A stretch of 64,000 nt of DNA from Cloacimonetes bacterium UBA6081 (GCA_002428685.1 DIXL01000034.1:13073-77072); one strand, 5' to 3'. Shown: positions 1 through 8,804, counted from the stretch's first letter. The notes: a model not told the origin generated them from the sequence alone. A program made the numbers and translations.

Positions 1-672
1 CACCCGAATCCCAGGAGCTTTTTCGGAAGCCCATTTAACACTATCAACCAATTTTTGCCAGAAATCTTCCAAGGGCAGATCGCAATAACCAAGCCGGGCA
101 AATTCGCCAGTGGGATCAAAGCCTATTCCTGCCTTCAAATCAGCCAGGGAGACGCCAATTTCATCCACATACTTTTCTAACAACAGCAAGAAGCCATCAT
201 CGCGGACATCCAACTGCATAAACAGAGGCGCAGCCAGCAAATCCACACCCGCAAAAGCTGTGCGCAGATCATCAATATTTTTAAAAACTACACCACGATT
301 GTTGTCTTCGTGTTTAAGCGTGAGATTCACAGCCGTAAGACCGAGATTAAGCTCTTTCAACAGCTCTGCATTCAGCTTGTTCAAATCCGATTCATCATGG
401 TTTTGAGCTACCAGCCAGCCCTGCTGTAAAAAACGCTGCGGATCGTTTCCCCGCAGATAGGGCGAGGTGCCAGGCTGGTTATCGGTAAAAGGTAAATCTG
501 CCACGTCTGCTTTGGTATAAATGGGCTTAAGCGTTATCCCCTCATAGGTTTTGGTCTTCATTACTTTGTCAAAATCTGCACCTTTCAGGCTATCCTTCAC
601 CGCTTGCAACCACTGGTTGTAATCGTTGGGCGGAAAGGTTTCCTTCAGATTCAGTTTGGTTTCGCTATCCAC
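1..672 (-). CDS. mutA: Methylmalonyl-CoA mutase small (beta) subunit, N-terminal part (runs off the window)
   Basis: Small subunit of the B12-dependent mutase that interconverts succinyl-CoA and methylmalonyl-CoA; in this family the small subunit is structural and pairs with the catalytic MutB. The 224 visible residues start MDSETKLNLKETFPPNDYNQ and continue with the typical DFDKVMKTKTYEGITLKPIY and QPGTSPYLRG segments, the latter being the start of the substrate-barrel signature of mutase subunits. The GTG start at 672 is chosen because GGAG lies 8 bases upstream and it falls 12 bases after the pgk stop, so the two genes are probably co-transcribed. The C-terminus lies beyond base 1. The family call is firm; the function in succinate/propionate metabolism is inferred. 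Confidence 0.85.
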   Translation of the reverse strand, partial: MDSETKLNLKETFPPNDYNQWLQAVKDSLKGADFDKVMKTKTYEGITLKPIYTKADVADLPFTDNQPGTSPYLRGNDPQRFLQQGWLVAQNHDESDLNKLNAELLKELNLGLTAVNLTLKHEDNNRGVVFKNIDDLRTAFAGVDLLAAPLFMQLDVRDDGFLLLLEKYVDEIGVSLADLKAGIGFDPTGEFARLGYCDLPLEDFWQKLVDSVKWASEKAPGIRV

Positions 673-684
673 ACTAATTCTCCT

Positions 685-1956
685 TTATTTTTCTATTAAA
701 GCTTCTACTGGTTTCATCCCGAAAGCAGAGCCCTGCTGGATGGCATCAAGAATGGCTCCACCACCGGTAAAAAAGTAATATTTCGGGTCGTTTTGCGCTT
801 TACTGAAAACGCCCGGCAGGTATTCTTTAAAATCTTGAATTGTATCCCCACCCCCAAACAGCTTGGTTGCTTTGGGACAGGCATCAATTAGCGAATACAT
901 GGCTTTGGTTCCTTCCGGAAACAAAGCAGTGTAGCCCATCACAGCGTTTACAAAGATAGTTCCGGCTTCTTTGAAAACCTTGACTAATTTCGCATCACTG
1001 AAGTTTTCAGCGGATACATCCAGCACATATCCAAGCTTGGTTCCAGCTGTCAAATCCGCCACATTGTGCACTTTAAAACCGCTGCGTTTTTCAATTCCCT
1101 GGTTTTCCACAATAAAAGGCAGTTCTACAATTTTGGCAGCGTGCTCTGCGCTATCGGCTATGAATTTGGCAGCCTGAGCAATATCCTCTGCCGCAACCCC
1201 CTCAATTTCAATACCATATTTATGGCACAAATAGGCATTGTAGATAACTCCACCCAAAACCAGATGATCGGCAATTTTGATAAGTGAAGAAAGCGGACCA
1301 ATCTTAGTATCAAACTTAGCTCCAGCCACCACAGCCAATAAAGGTCGTTTGGGCTGAAGGACACTATGCAAACTCTGCACTTCCTTTTGCATTAAAAGCC
1401 CGGCATAGGAAGGTAAATATTTAACGATGCCATAGGTGCTGGCATGTGCTTGCCACGAGCCAAAAGCATCATTGATGTAAAGATCGGCATATTGAGCTAA
1501 GGCTTTGGCCAATTTATCTGCGCTGTCATCTTTGGCTTCTTCGCCATAAAACCAGCGTGTATTGGGCAAATAAACAAAATCTATGGCACCGCTTTTAAGC
1601 TTGGAAATGCCTGTAGCAATGGGGCTGAGATCAATAATTCCCTGCTTACCAGCTGCTTCACACTTGGGTATGAAGCCCTTTAGTTGCAATTTCGCATACA
1701 AATAATCCACAATTGGCTGCACCGAATCGCCTTCTGAGATGGTAATTTCGCCGGTTTTCTTGTCATAAGGACGCCCCACATGCGTCATTAACACTGGTAA
1801 GCCACCCTTTTTATAAATATGTAAAAGTGTTGGGATGGTAGCATCGATACGCATTGTGTCTTTTACCACACCTTTTTTAACCACATTATGGTCAAAACGC
1901 ACCAGGCAAACCTTGCCAGACAGGTCTGCATCCATCATGTTTGCTAACTTGCTCAT
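685..1956 (-). CDS. pgk: Phosphoglycerate kinase
   Basis: Glycolytic enzyme converting 1,3-bisphosphoglycerate and ADP to 3-phosphoglycerate and ATP in the cytoplasm. Visible PGK landmarks in order: the N-terminal substrate strand VRFDHNV, THVGRP, the NTRWFYGEE loop, NDAFGSWQAHAST, the hinge region AGAKFDTKIGPLSSLI, and the C-terminal nucleotide-binding GGGDTIQDF and TGGGAILD loops. At 423 residues it is slightly longer than usual, and several motifs deviate from the common forms (VRFDHNV for VRvDfNVP, NDAFGSWQAHAS for NDAFGTAHRAHAS), so it is a divergent PGK. A GGAGATAAGG stretch lies just upstream of the ATG. It leads directly into mutA, 12 bases downstream. Confidence 0.93.
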   Translation of the reverse strand: MSKLANMMDADLSGKVCLVRFDHNVVKKGVVKDTMRIDATIPTLLHIYKKGGLPVLMTHVGRPYDKKTGEITISEGDSVQPIVDYLYAKLQLKGFIPKCEAAGKQGIIDLSPIATGISKLKSGAIDFVYLPNTRWFYGEEAKDDSADKLAKALAQYADLYINDAFGSWQAHASTYGIVKYLPSYAGLLMQKEVQSLHSVLQPKRPLLAVVAGAKFDTKIGPLSSLIKIADHLVLGGVIYNAYLCHKYGIEIEGVAAEDIAQAAKFIADSAEHAAKIVELPFIVENQGIEKRSGFKVHNVADLTAGTKLGYVLDVSAENFSDAKLVKVFKEAGTIFVNAVMGYTALFPEGTKAMYSLIDACPKATKLFGGGDTIQDFKEYLPGVFSKAQNDPKYYFFTGGGAILDAIQQGSAFGMKPVEALIEK

Positions 1957-2092
1957 TTACCTTATCTCCTTATTGTGTATATAGTTAAAGCGATATATTA
2001 AGAAAGCGAATAAACATTTCCAATTTAAGAGATTGTTTATCTGCCCTCTGCTAAACGTCAAGCAAAATCTATATCATTGTTTTACTATGTGA

Positions 2093-2136
2093 CTTGTCAC
2101 TGTCTTGTTAGTATCGCTAAACAAGACAGTGACAAG
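2093..2136. other. Long perfect hairpin between the thermonuclease gene and pgk
   Basis: CTTGTCACTGTCTTGT at 2093-2108 is repeated exactly inverted at 2121-2136, and the inner TTAG/CTAA bases can extend the pairing. It sits 30 bases beyond the 3' end of the minus-strand thermonuclease gene. There is no T-run after it on either strand, so it is not a textbook intrinsic terminator. It could be a transcript-end or processing hairpin, or a small mobile palindrome. Confidence 0.6.
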
Positions 2137-2166
2137 CCAATAAAAGCCTATGAAGTATAAGGTTTA

Positions 2167-2631
2167 TTAGTGTTTTCGGCGAAAATTCCACGGAGGAATG
2201 GGGTTTTTATCTACCCACAAGCCAAGGCGATTTTTGCGAGCCAAGTTTTCCAGTTTTGCCAGATAGACATCTTTGTTATATGTTTTGTAATGCCAGGCAA
2301 GACCGGCTTTTAGAAGCTCTTGATTAAGGTTTTTCCCGTTATCGTAAAATACCCGCCCCAAGATGCGCTGATAGCGATCTTTGCCTTTGTATTCCACTCG
2401 AACTTTCTTTCCAAACACTTGCTGAGAGGCAAATTGACTGGCACGATCTCCAAAAGCTTGTTTCTTTTCGGGACAATCAATACCGTCCAGGCGAATTGTG
2501 TGAGTTGTTTTAGCCTTTAATACCACAATTGTGTCGCCATCTTTGATAGCAGTAACTTTACCGGTAATGGTTCTTGCAGAAAAGCTTGTAAAGCAAAGAG
2601 CAAGAGCTATTAGAATAAAGAGTTTACGCAT
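2167..2631 (-). CDS. Secreted thermonuclease (staphylococcal nuclease-like, SNase domain)
   Basis: Ca-dependent phosphodiesterase of the SNase fold. Residues 1-19 (MRKLFILIALALCFTSFSA) form a signal peptide, so the mature enzyme acts in the periplasm or outside the cell. The SNase core follows: GKVTAIKDGDTIVV, then IRLDGIDCPE with the first catalytic Arg, GDRASQFAS, and YQRILGRVFYDNGKNLNQ with the second catalytic Arg. It ends shortly after the domain with GLWVDKNPIPPWNFRRKH, normal for single-domain members of 140-160 residues. It lies 8 bases downstream of the DUF3467 gene on the same strand. A role in nutrient scavenging from DNA is plausible but inferred. Confidence 0.88.
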   Translation of the reverse strand: MRKLFILIALALCFTSFSARTITGKVTAIKDGDTIVVLKAKTTHTIRLDGIDCPEKKQAFGDRASQFASQQVFGKKVRVEYKGKDRYQRILGRVFYDNGKNLNQELLKAGLAWHYKTYNKDVYLAKLENLARKNRLGLWVDKNPIPPWNFRRKH

Positions 2632-2639
2632 GGAATATC

Positions 2640-2945
2640 TTACTTATCGGTTTTAAATCCCACATGTTTATTATCGTTCTGCCCCTGAACCTTAATTTCA
2701 CCAAACTGGGTTTCGTAGGTTTCGATATTCTTTTCCAACAGTTGCATAAGCTGTTTAGCATGCGAGGGCGTCATCAGCACGCGAGTATAGATTCTGGCAT
2801 CTGGAATTCCGGGAAGAATGCGCCCGCAATCCATGATGAATTCGGAGGGAGAATTGGTAATTACGAAGAAATTAGCATAAGTTCCTTCTCCAACCTTTTC
2901 GTCGATTTTAATCTGGATTTGGTTTTGTTGTGGTTGATTGGCCAT
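2640..2945 (-). CDS. DUF3467 family protein
   Basis: A 101-residue cytoplasmic protein without signal peptide or membrane segment. The pattern EGTYANFFVITNSPSEFIMD, then DARIYTRVLMTPSHAKQLM and a short helix LLEKNIETYETQFG, matches the DUF3467 family as I know it; no biochemical function is established. It lies 13 bases downstream of the large nuclease-helicase gene and 8 bases upstream of the thermonuclease gene on the same strand, with an AAAGGAGAT ribosome-binding site. Co-expression with the helicase is likely; a functional link is only inferred from position. Confidence 0.75.
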   Translation of the reverse strand: MANQPQQNQIQIKIDEKVGEGTYANFFVITNSPSEFIMDCGRILPGIPDARIYTRVLMTPSHAKQLMQLLEKNIETYETQFGEIKVQGQNDNKHVGFKTDK

Positions 2946-2958
2946 GATGTATCTCCTT

Positions 2959-5900
2959 TTAGGTATAATTTACTTGAAGTTGTTGTAAAGCCAAAGCAGA
3001 ATCGATTATTATTCCTTTTTGGCCAATGTCGTAGATCAATTTGGCATAATGAACCCCAGTTTGGCAAAGTTCTAAGTTTCCCAAAACAATGATTCGTTCT
3101 TTAGCCCGGCTGAGAGCCACATTCAGCTTGCGGTCTATGCAACCATCATCCGAAAGTGATTGTAGCTGTGATAGGTTATTGCTGTGTTTTAAGGGTAGCG
3201 CAATGATAATAATGTCTCGTTCTGAGCCTTGAAAGCGTTCCACAGTATCAATTGTAAGCATAGAATAGTCATCCCCAAGCTCTTTACGTAGGGCATGGAT
3301 CATTGCTCTGAAGGGAGCCACAACCCCCAGGCTTTTATTAATGTCGCTTACTACACCTGAATCAACAAGTTTGGCGGCAATTGCACAAACCAGGCTAACC
3401 TGCAAGGCATCAAAGTGTAAGGTGGTAGAGGGAGGACAATTTATCCAGACCAAACGTTGGTTTAAAAAGCCAGGTAACTGGTGGTTGAGCTGAAGTTCGC
3501 CGGTCTGCTGGGGCGTAGCACTTATCAGTTTATCATTATAATAGTGTCCTATCAGCGAAGCAATGCTTTCGTGCATGCGAAAGTGAGATCGCAGCATTGC
3601 CAAAACTGCTGCCTCCGGTTTTGCTATATAAACGGCAAACAAGCGTTCCATTAGCGATTGATTGAAGCTGCCATAATGCAAGACTTGTAGCAACCGGTTC
3701 TTAAACTCAAAGGGCATAGGACTTTGCACCACAATTGGCGGAAGCTGGTTTTGGTCGCCGATTAAAATTGTTTTGGGGCTTTGGGAGATAAGTCCCAAGA
3801 TACTGCTTTCCACAATCTGCGAGGCTTCATCAATAATTATCTCGTCGAAGTGAGTGATTTTTAAGATGTCCAGATACCAGGCATTTGCGCTTTGCATAGT
3901 GGCCACCCAAATGCGGTTATTCAACACAATTTCAGCTATTTCTTCAAAGCGTTTGTCTTTAATCTGTTCGCTTAGCAGTTGCTGCTCTATTGTGGTAGAA
4001 CTGCCAGAGCGCAGAAAGGGAATGCCTTTGCGGATAAAGCATTGGCAGATTTCGTCAACCGCACGGTTGGTAAAGCTGAGAATAAGCAGATTCTTAGCAC
4101 TCTGCTGAAACACATCACTTACATAAGTTCCAAGTAAACCGGAAGTTTTGCCTGTTCCGGGAGGTCCTTGCACTATGAAAAGTTCTTTTGCACTGTGCAT
4201 TCTACTAATGATGTCGGTCAATGAGTCTGATTGGGTTTCAGCTACCTCAAAGAGTGGGTTTTGCAAGCCAAATATTACTTTTCTTGTTTGCGGACTGGCC
4301 GATAAAAACGCCACCAGTGAAGCCAGAGGGCTGTATAAAGATGTTTCTAAGGTGTCATGTTCTATTGCCCACAAGCCACCTTCGGTAAAGCTTCGGTTGT
4401 TTTTCAAGCCACCGCGCACAGAGATTTCCAAGCAATCCTGCTGAAGTTTGTGAATAATGCCGCGTAAAATCTCCTGCCTGGTAATTGATGTATTTTGCTT
4501 ATATAAAACTACAATATCCCCTTGACGGAAGTCTGCTATCTCATCGGAAACAGGGATATTGAAGCAAATCAAGTTTTTGTGCTGGTCAGTGGGAACCAAA
4601 TCCGGGATAATTTTATATGTTGCCTTTTTTTCTGTAGAACTAAGCTGCCAAAGAGCATTATGTCCATAACTGCTATCGCTTCTGGAGCCATTATCACCTG
4701 TTTTCACAAACCAAATCTCGCGTACAACCCTTTGCACCTGGGCAGTAAACCATTCTGCTTCATAATCGGTTAAATTGGTGGCCAGGCATTGATAACGTTC
4801 ATATTTACTGCGAATAATTGGGTTGGAAGGGAATTTATTAAAGGTTTTGAGCCAGGCAAACAGCTTTTCCGGCTCTGATGCCAAAGTATGCATCAGGCCA
4901 ATTATCCGATTGCGGCACATTAGCAAATCCTGCTCTAAAATGCTAATGTTTACCACATGACGCAATGAGTTTTCCTTACTGGCAGAATACAGGATGGAGG
5001 CATTGCTAACGCGTCTTGCTCCATAGGCATTTCGAATAAGCATATTATAGGCAATCACCTGCATCTGATGGCTAGTCCAAACCTCCGTAGGATGTGCTTT
5101 TCCGCTTTTTAGCTCTACAATACTATAGCTATCACCTTGTTTGGCAAGCAAGTCCAAACGTCCCTGCAAGCCATAATCGGGGCAAATATAAGACGGCTCC
5201 AGCAGGATTTCCGCTTCGCATAAATTTGCAATAAAGCTCTTTAATTGGGGCAAATGCTCATCCCTGATGCAGTTGTAAATATTCATGGCAGCTTGCCTAC
5301 CTAGCGATACAAAAGCAATTGGCATATTCGCCAGACCATGTTTGAACAATTCCAAATAATCTGCGCTAGGATTCAAGATCAATTCGTCAAAGATGCTATT
5401 TACCATAGAACCTTGCAAAGCAGCTTCGCTGGAAGCATCCCGAAACAGGGAATTGAGGAAAAAGACAAGCGGATCGCCACTACTTGTGGCAAAACAAGCA
5501 GCCAGTGCCGATGCATCAATCAAAAAATCCGGCTCCAGAACAATTATGGTGCGCGGATTGTTCATATAGCTGTCTGCTTTTCCACTTATGGCAGTTAGCT
5601 CATGACATCGCAAGTCGGCATATTGCCAAAGTGATTTTGCCAGCATAGTCCATTGCCTGCCGTCATGACCAGCCTGTTTTGCATCGTTATTCAGGCTAAT
5701 CTGGCAAGAAGAGCCGTCTTCGCGGACTACTTCCAAACATAGGCAGTTGGCGTCCACTTTCCAGCTTTTTAGCATACATGAAAAGCTCTGTTTGGATGCT
5801 TCCGGTAAAGTTTTAATAGTGGCAACCGGCTTCTTTGCCAGGTAATCTGCAAGGGAGGCATTGGAATATTGAGGACAAAAATATTCTATAAGGGCATTGC

Positions 5901-6108
5901 TAATCCCCACTGCGCTAACAAAATCGCTATCAGTAATTGTAGTATGTTCCTCATGAGCGATTCTATTGCACAAAATACGCAAACGATTGCTTTGTACCTG
6001 CAACTGAGCAGAAACCTTGTGCGCTTCGTTGGCATATTGCATGCGGGCAAAGAGCCCACTGAAGCTTAATTGTTCATTCTCCGTGACAGATTTATAAAGC
6101 TGTTCCAA
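2959..6108 (-). CDS. Dna2-like nuclease-helicase (PD-(D/E)XK nuclease plus superfamily 1 helicase)
   Basis: A protein of at least 1049 residues combining a nuclease and a helicase. Around residues 304-350 a RecB/Cas4/Dna2-type nuclease is visible: GLQGRLDLLA (metal-binding Asp about 319), IVELKSGKAH (E332, K334) and HQMQVIAYNML. The SF1B (Upf1/Dna2/NAM7) helicase follows: Walker A GPPGTGKTS at 647, DEASQ at 760, GDQNQLPP at 784, and near the end VERFQGSERDIIIIALP and NVALSRAKERIIVLG. The iron-sulphur cysteine cluster of Dna2/AddB nucleases is not evident: the candidate cysteines are scattered (309, 398, 441). Known relatives process DNA ends or RNA-DNA structures. The TTG at 6108 is only the first conventional start; the frame stays open to 6234 without ATG, GTG or TTG (see findings), so the true N-terminus may be longer. 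Confidence 0.82.
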   Translation of the reverse strand: MEQLYKSVTENEQLSFSGLFARMQYANEAHKVSAQLQVQSNRLRILCNRIAHEEHTTITDSDFVSAVGISNALIEYFCPQYSNASLADYLAKKPVATIKTLPEASKQSFSCMLKSWKVDANCLCLEVVREDGSSCQISLNNDAKQAGHDGRQWTMLAKSLWQYADLRCHELTAISGKADSYMNNPRTIIVLEPDFLIDASALAACFATSSGDPLVFFLNSLFRDASSEAALQGSMVNSIFDELILNPSADYLELFKHGLANMPIAFVSLGRQAAMNIYNCIRDEHLPQLKSFIANLCEAEILLEPSYICPDYGLQGRLDLLAKQGDSYSIVELKSGKAHPTEVWTSHQMQVIAYNMLIRNAYGARRVSNASILYSASKENSLRHVVNISILEQDLLMCRNRIIGLMHTLASEPEKLFAWLKTFNKFPSNPIIRSKYERYQCLATNLTDYEAEWFTAQVQRVVREIWFVKTGDNGSRSDSSYGHNALWQLSSTEKKATYKIIPDLVPTDQHKNLICFNIPVSDEIADFRQGDIVVLYKQNTSITRQEILRGIIHKLQQDCLEISVRGGLKNNRSFTEGGLWAIEHDTLETSLYSPLASLVAFLSASPQTRKVIFGLQNPLFEVAETQSDSLTDIISRMHSAKELFIVQGPPGTGKTSGLLGTYVSDVFQQSAKNLLILSFTNRAVDEICQCFIRKGIPFLRSGSSTTIEQQLLSEQIKDKRFEEIAEIVLNNRIWVATMQSANAWYLDILKITHFDEIIIDEASQIVESSILGLISQSPKTILIGDQNQLPPIVVQSPMPFEFKNRLLQVLHYGSFNQSLMERLFAVYIAKPEAAVLAMLRSHFRMHESIASLIGHYYNDKLISATPQQTGELQLNHQLPGFLNQRLVWINCPPSTTLHFDALQVSLVCAIAAKLVDSGVVSDINKSLGVVAPFRAMIHALRKELGDDYSMLTIDTVERFQGSERDIIIIALPLKHSNNLSQLQSLSDDGCIDRKLNVALSRAKERIIVLGNLELCQTGVHYAKLIYDIGQKGIIIDSALALQQLQVNYT

Positions 6109-6227
6109 AATCTGCCTGATTTTTAGCAGGCGATCGGCATACGAACTACTCTCAATCGTTAGTTCTGAAAGCCTTTGTCCTAGTTCCTCAGCTCTTGATA
6201 AGTTTAAAATACTTATTTCTCTTAGAA

Positions 6228-6473
6228 TTAGGAATTAGCTCTTTTTTTCTTCTTGATGCCAAATATATTCGTCTTTATCCAAGCCCAATTTAGATAAATA
6301 TGAATCAAAGCCACAAAAAAGAACAATATCCCTGATAACTGATGCATTACAGCCAGCGTTTCTGTTCCTCTCCAAGCCGCAGGACCAAATTTATACAGCC
6401 CTGCTACGATAATTGTGAGTAGAAATAGCGTCGCTAAAATGGGATTAATGAATTTCAAGGCAGTGTTTTTCAT
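6228..6473 (-). CDS. Small DUF4405-like membrane protein
   Basis: An 81-residue protein with two predicted membrane helices (about residues 9-28 and 42-66) and a basic tail KKKKRANS on the cytoplasmic side. The layout, with the His-containing second helix HQLSGILFFFVALIHIYLNW, resembles DUF4405 proteins, a family related to membrane cytochrome b subunits whose histidines can bind haem. Whether these histidines do so is unknown. Its ATG overlaps the ftsY stop by four bases, so it is translated from the ftsY message. Confidence 0.65.
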   Translation of the reverse strand: MKNTALKFINPILATLFLLTIIVAGLYKFGPAAWRGTETLAVMHQLSGILFFFVALIHIYLNWAWIKTNIFGIKKKKRANS

Positions 6474-7426
6474 GCTTCTTCCTCCATGTTTTCGTTTTCT
6501 ATCGCAAAAAATGCTTTAATAAAATCTACCACTTTAAAGCCCATCAAGTCTTCAATTCCTTCCCCCACACCCAATAATTTTACAGGTAACTTCAAATTAT
6601 GCCGAAGGTTGAGAATAATTCCGCCCTTTGCAGTCCCATCATATTTGGTAAGGGCAATACCGGTTAAGTGTATGGACTTGTCAAAATTCATGGCTTGCGA
6701 AATGGCGTTTTGTCCGGTTGTTGCATCTACCACCAAAATTGCTTCGTGTGGTGCTTCCGGTAACAGTTTTTTAATGGTTCTATCAATTTTCCCCAGCTCT
6801 TTCATCAGGTTTTCTTTGGTATGCTGGCGTCCGGCTGTGTCTATTAAAACTACATCGTATCCTTTTGACAGGGCGGAATTTATGCCGTCATAAATCACCG
6901 ATGAAGGGTCGCTATCTGCCTGAGAACGAATTATTGATACTCCAGCCCGATCTGCCCAAATTGCAATTTGCTCAATTGCCGCAGCTCTAAAAGTATCGCC
7001 CGCTACAATCAAAACTTTCTTTCCCATCTGAGCAAATTTGTAGGCTACTTTGCCAATAGTGGTAGTTTTTCCGGTGCCGTTAACTCCCACAAAAACAATT
7101 ACATGCGGCTTATTTGGAGTAGAGGTAAAGAAATCGGGCGGGTCTTCATCTGCGGCTATCAGCATATCACGCATGATATCAACCAGATAAATCTGCACTA
7201 TCTCTGCATCGGTGATTTTCTCGTTGCGGATTTGCTCTCGCAAGGTCTGCAATATCAGTTCTGTCATTTCTACGCCGGTATCACATCTCAGCAAGATATC
7301 TTCAATTTCTTCCAACAGTTCTTCATCCACCTTACCACGCAAGCGGACAGCTTCTGCAATTTTCCCAATGAAACCACTTTTGGTTTTTGATAGTTTTTGT
7401 CTCAGATTTCGGACAATACCAAGCAC
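6470..7426 (-). CDS. ftsY: Signal recognition particle receptor FtsY
   Basis: GTPase that docks SRP-ribosome complexes at the inner membrane; partner of Ffh encoded at 43199-44527. The 318 residues contain the N domain helices (1-95) and the G domain: G1 GVNGTGKTT at 114-122, AGDTFRAAAIEQ at 142-153, DTAGRQ at 196 and TKYDGTAKGG at 260-269. There is no long acidic A domain, so membrane attachment must rely on the short N-terminal helix, as in many bacteria. It is followed with a four-base overlap by the small DUF4405 gene and is divergent from the gene at 7568. Confidence 0.96.
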   Translation of the reverse strand: MLGIVRNLRQKLSKTKSGFIGKIAEAVRLRGKVDEELLEEIEDILLRCDTGVEMTELILQTLREQIRNEKITDAEIVQIYLVDIMRDMLIAADEDPPDFFTSTPNKPHVIVFVGVNGTGKTTTIGKVAYKFAQMGKKVLIVAGDTFRAAAIEQIAIWADRAGVSIIRSQADSDPSSVIYDGINSALSKGYDVVLIDTAGRQHTKENLMKELGKIDRTIKKLLPEAPHEAILVVDATTGQNAISQAMNFDKSIHLTGIALTKYDGTAKGGIILNLRHNLKLPVKLLGVGEGIEDLMGFKVVDFIKAFFAIENENMEEEA

Positions 7427-7453
7427 TATTTTCTCCCATCATTATGATTATTA

Positions 7454-7481
7454 TTGACACAGTTATGCTGTGCGTTAAAAT
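7454..7481 (+). promoter_or_regulatory. Sigma-70-type promoter for the 7568 gene
   Basis: TTGACA at 7454-7459, a 16-base spacer and TAAAAT at 7476-7481 give a near-consensus -35/-10 pair about 85 bases ahead of the ATG at 7568. It also argues against any translation start before about 7500, although the reading frame is open there. Confidence 0.55.
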
Positions 7482-7567
7482 TGCACCACAGCCTTGGACG
7501 TCAACATAATTCTGTTAAAATGACATTTATCCCCAGTGTGTTCATGGCAAAAAAGGATTTTATTTAT

Positions 7568-8188
7568 ATGGAACGAACCAAGCTTATGCCCCGCCATCTA
7601 CTGCTGATTGCTGTGCCTCTGGTAGTTGCTTTTTTAGGTGGCTTGCTCTTTAGCGGAAACTTTAATAGTTTCATGCAGGAAAAGGGCGGAATCAGCACTG
7701 CTCAACAGTTTATTGGGATCAGTTTGCTGTGTGGTGCCTTGGCTTTCAGTTGGAAGTGTTTGCCCAAACCCTTCAGTTGGGCAATAATTATCTTCAGCCC
7801 TTTGCTTTTGGCATTATTGACTATCCTGAAAACAGGTGGCGGCCAGAACCTGGCTATTACTTTTATGCTTAATCTGCTGTTTACGGTTGGGCTGTGGGGA
7901 GTGTTGCAACTAACCTTTTTCGCCAAATCGATGCTGAAAATCCGCACTGCTGCTTTTGCTCTGTTGGCTTCGGTTTTGCTTACTCTTTACTTTCGGGTTC
8001 TGTTCATTTTCCTAAAAATACCCTTTAGCAAAGCAGATTGGACTACATATTTTATGAATGCCCTCTTTCTGTTTATTTTCATTGGTTTTGGGCTTTCCCT
8101 GGCAGACGTGTCCATCATTCGCAAGGAAGTAGAGGAAGCAAAAAGACAAAAGAGAACCCAAGAGGATGACGAAACCGATGATCAGTGA
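7568..8188 (+). CDS. Unrecognised multi-pass membrane protein
   Basis: A 206-residue hydrophobic protein with about five or six membrane helices (near residues 10-28, 45-62, 66-86, 94-114, 123-146, 160-180) and a highly charged cytoplasmic tail (EVEEAKRQKRTQEDDETDDQ). I do not recognise a family. The frame is open from 7454, but the ATG at 7568 is chosen because AAGGA lies about ten bases upstream and a promoter occupies 7454-7481; an ATG at 7543 is the alternative. The 3' end overlaps trmB by 23 bases, so the two are translationally coupled. Confidence 0.7.
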   Translation: MERTKLMPRHLLLIAVPLVVAFLGGLLFSGNFNSFMQEKGGISTAQQFIGISLLCGALAFSWKCLPKPFSWAIIIFSPLLLALLTILKTGGGQNLAITFMLNLLFTVGLWGVLQLTFFAKSMLKIRTAAFALLASVLLTLYFRVLFIFLKIPFSKADWTTYFMNALFLFIFIGFGLSLADVSIIRKEVEEAKRQKRTQEDDETDDQ

Positions 8189-8804
8189 CGGAGACTATTT
8201 CATAATTAAAACTCCGACTGGCGATAACGGTAAAAGCCAAATGCTTGATTTAGAGGGGATTTTCCCCAAAATTCAACCTCTGTATCTGGAAATAGGCAGC
8301 GGGAAAGGCGAATTTATTTCTTCTTATTCCATTCAAAACCCGGCATTTAACATCCTTGGTTTGGAAGCAGCCAGCAAAAGAATCAATAACACCCTAAAAA
8401 AGCTTAGCCCGGACAGGCATCCCAATGTTCGCCTCATGCGTGTGTTTGTGGATGAATCTATCAAGGATATCTTTCCGGCGGAGTCTGTTTCGGGAGTATT
8501 TATCCAACATCCGGACCCCTGGCCAAAACGCAAACATCATCGTCGCCGTTTGATTCAGCCAGGCTTTCTGAATGCCCTGGCTCATATCTTAAAACCAGAT
8601 GCACAAATCCAAATCTCTACTGACCACAGCGGTTATGCAGCCTGGATTTTGGAAGAGTTTTTGGCAAATCCATGCTATATATCTGTGTTCGATGATCCCC
8701 TTCGTCAGCAATCAACTTTTGAAGATCATATCACTACCTGGTTTGAAGCAGAGCAACGCCGCCAGGGTTTTGACCCCCAATTCATGCTTTTCAAACGCAT
8801 TTAG
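8166..8804 (+). CDS. trmB: tRNA (guanine-N7)-methyltransferase TrmB
   Basis: SAM-dependent enzyme making m7G46 in the variable loop of tRNAs. Visible motifs: the SAM-binding LEIGSGKGEF near residue 40, the acidic strand GLEAASKRINNTLKKL, and the family signature HPDPWPKRKHHRRRLIQPGF that holds the catalytic Asp and tRNA-binding basic residues. Length 212 residues is normal. The first ATG (8166) lies within the end of the preceding membrane-protein gene; an internal ATG at 8178 has GAGG at a better distance and may be the real start. Confidence 0.93.
   Translation: MTKPMISDGDYFIIKTPTGDNGKSQMLDLEGIFPKIQPLYLEIGSGKGEFISSYSIQNPAFNILGLEAASKRINNTLKKLSPDRHPNVRLMRVFVDESIKDIFPAESVSGVFIQHPDPWPKRKHHRRRLIQPGFLNALAHILKPDAQIQISTDHSGYAAWILEEFLANPCYISVFDDPLRQQSTFEDHITTWFEAEQRRQGFDPQFMLFKRI

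Noticed and set aside
110..406. Open frame of 98 codons on the plus strand
   Set aside because: Lies antisense within the convincing mutA coding sequence and has a Ser/Arg-rich composition typical of a shadow frame.
7454..7567. Longer N-terminus for the 7568 membrane protein from TTG 7454
   Set aside because: The TTG is part of a near-consensus promoter -35 box (TTGACA), and the extra residues lack a ribosome-binding site.
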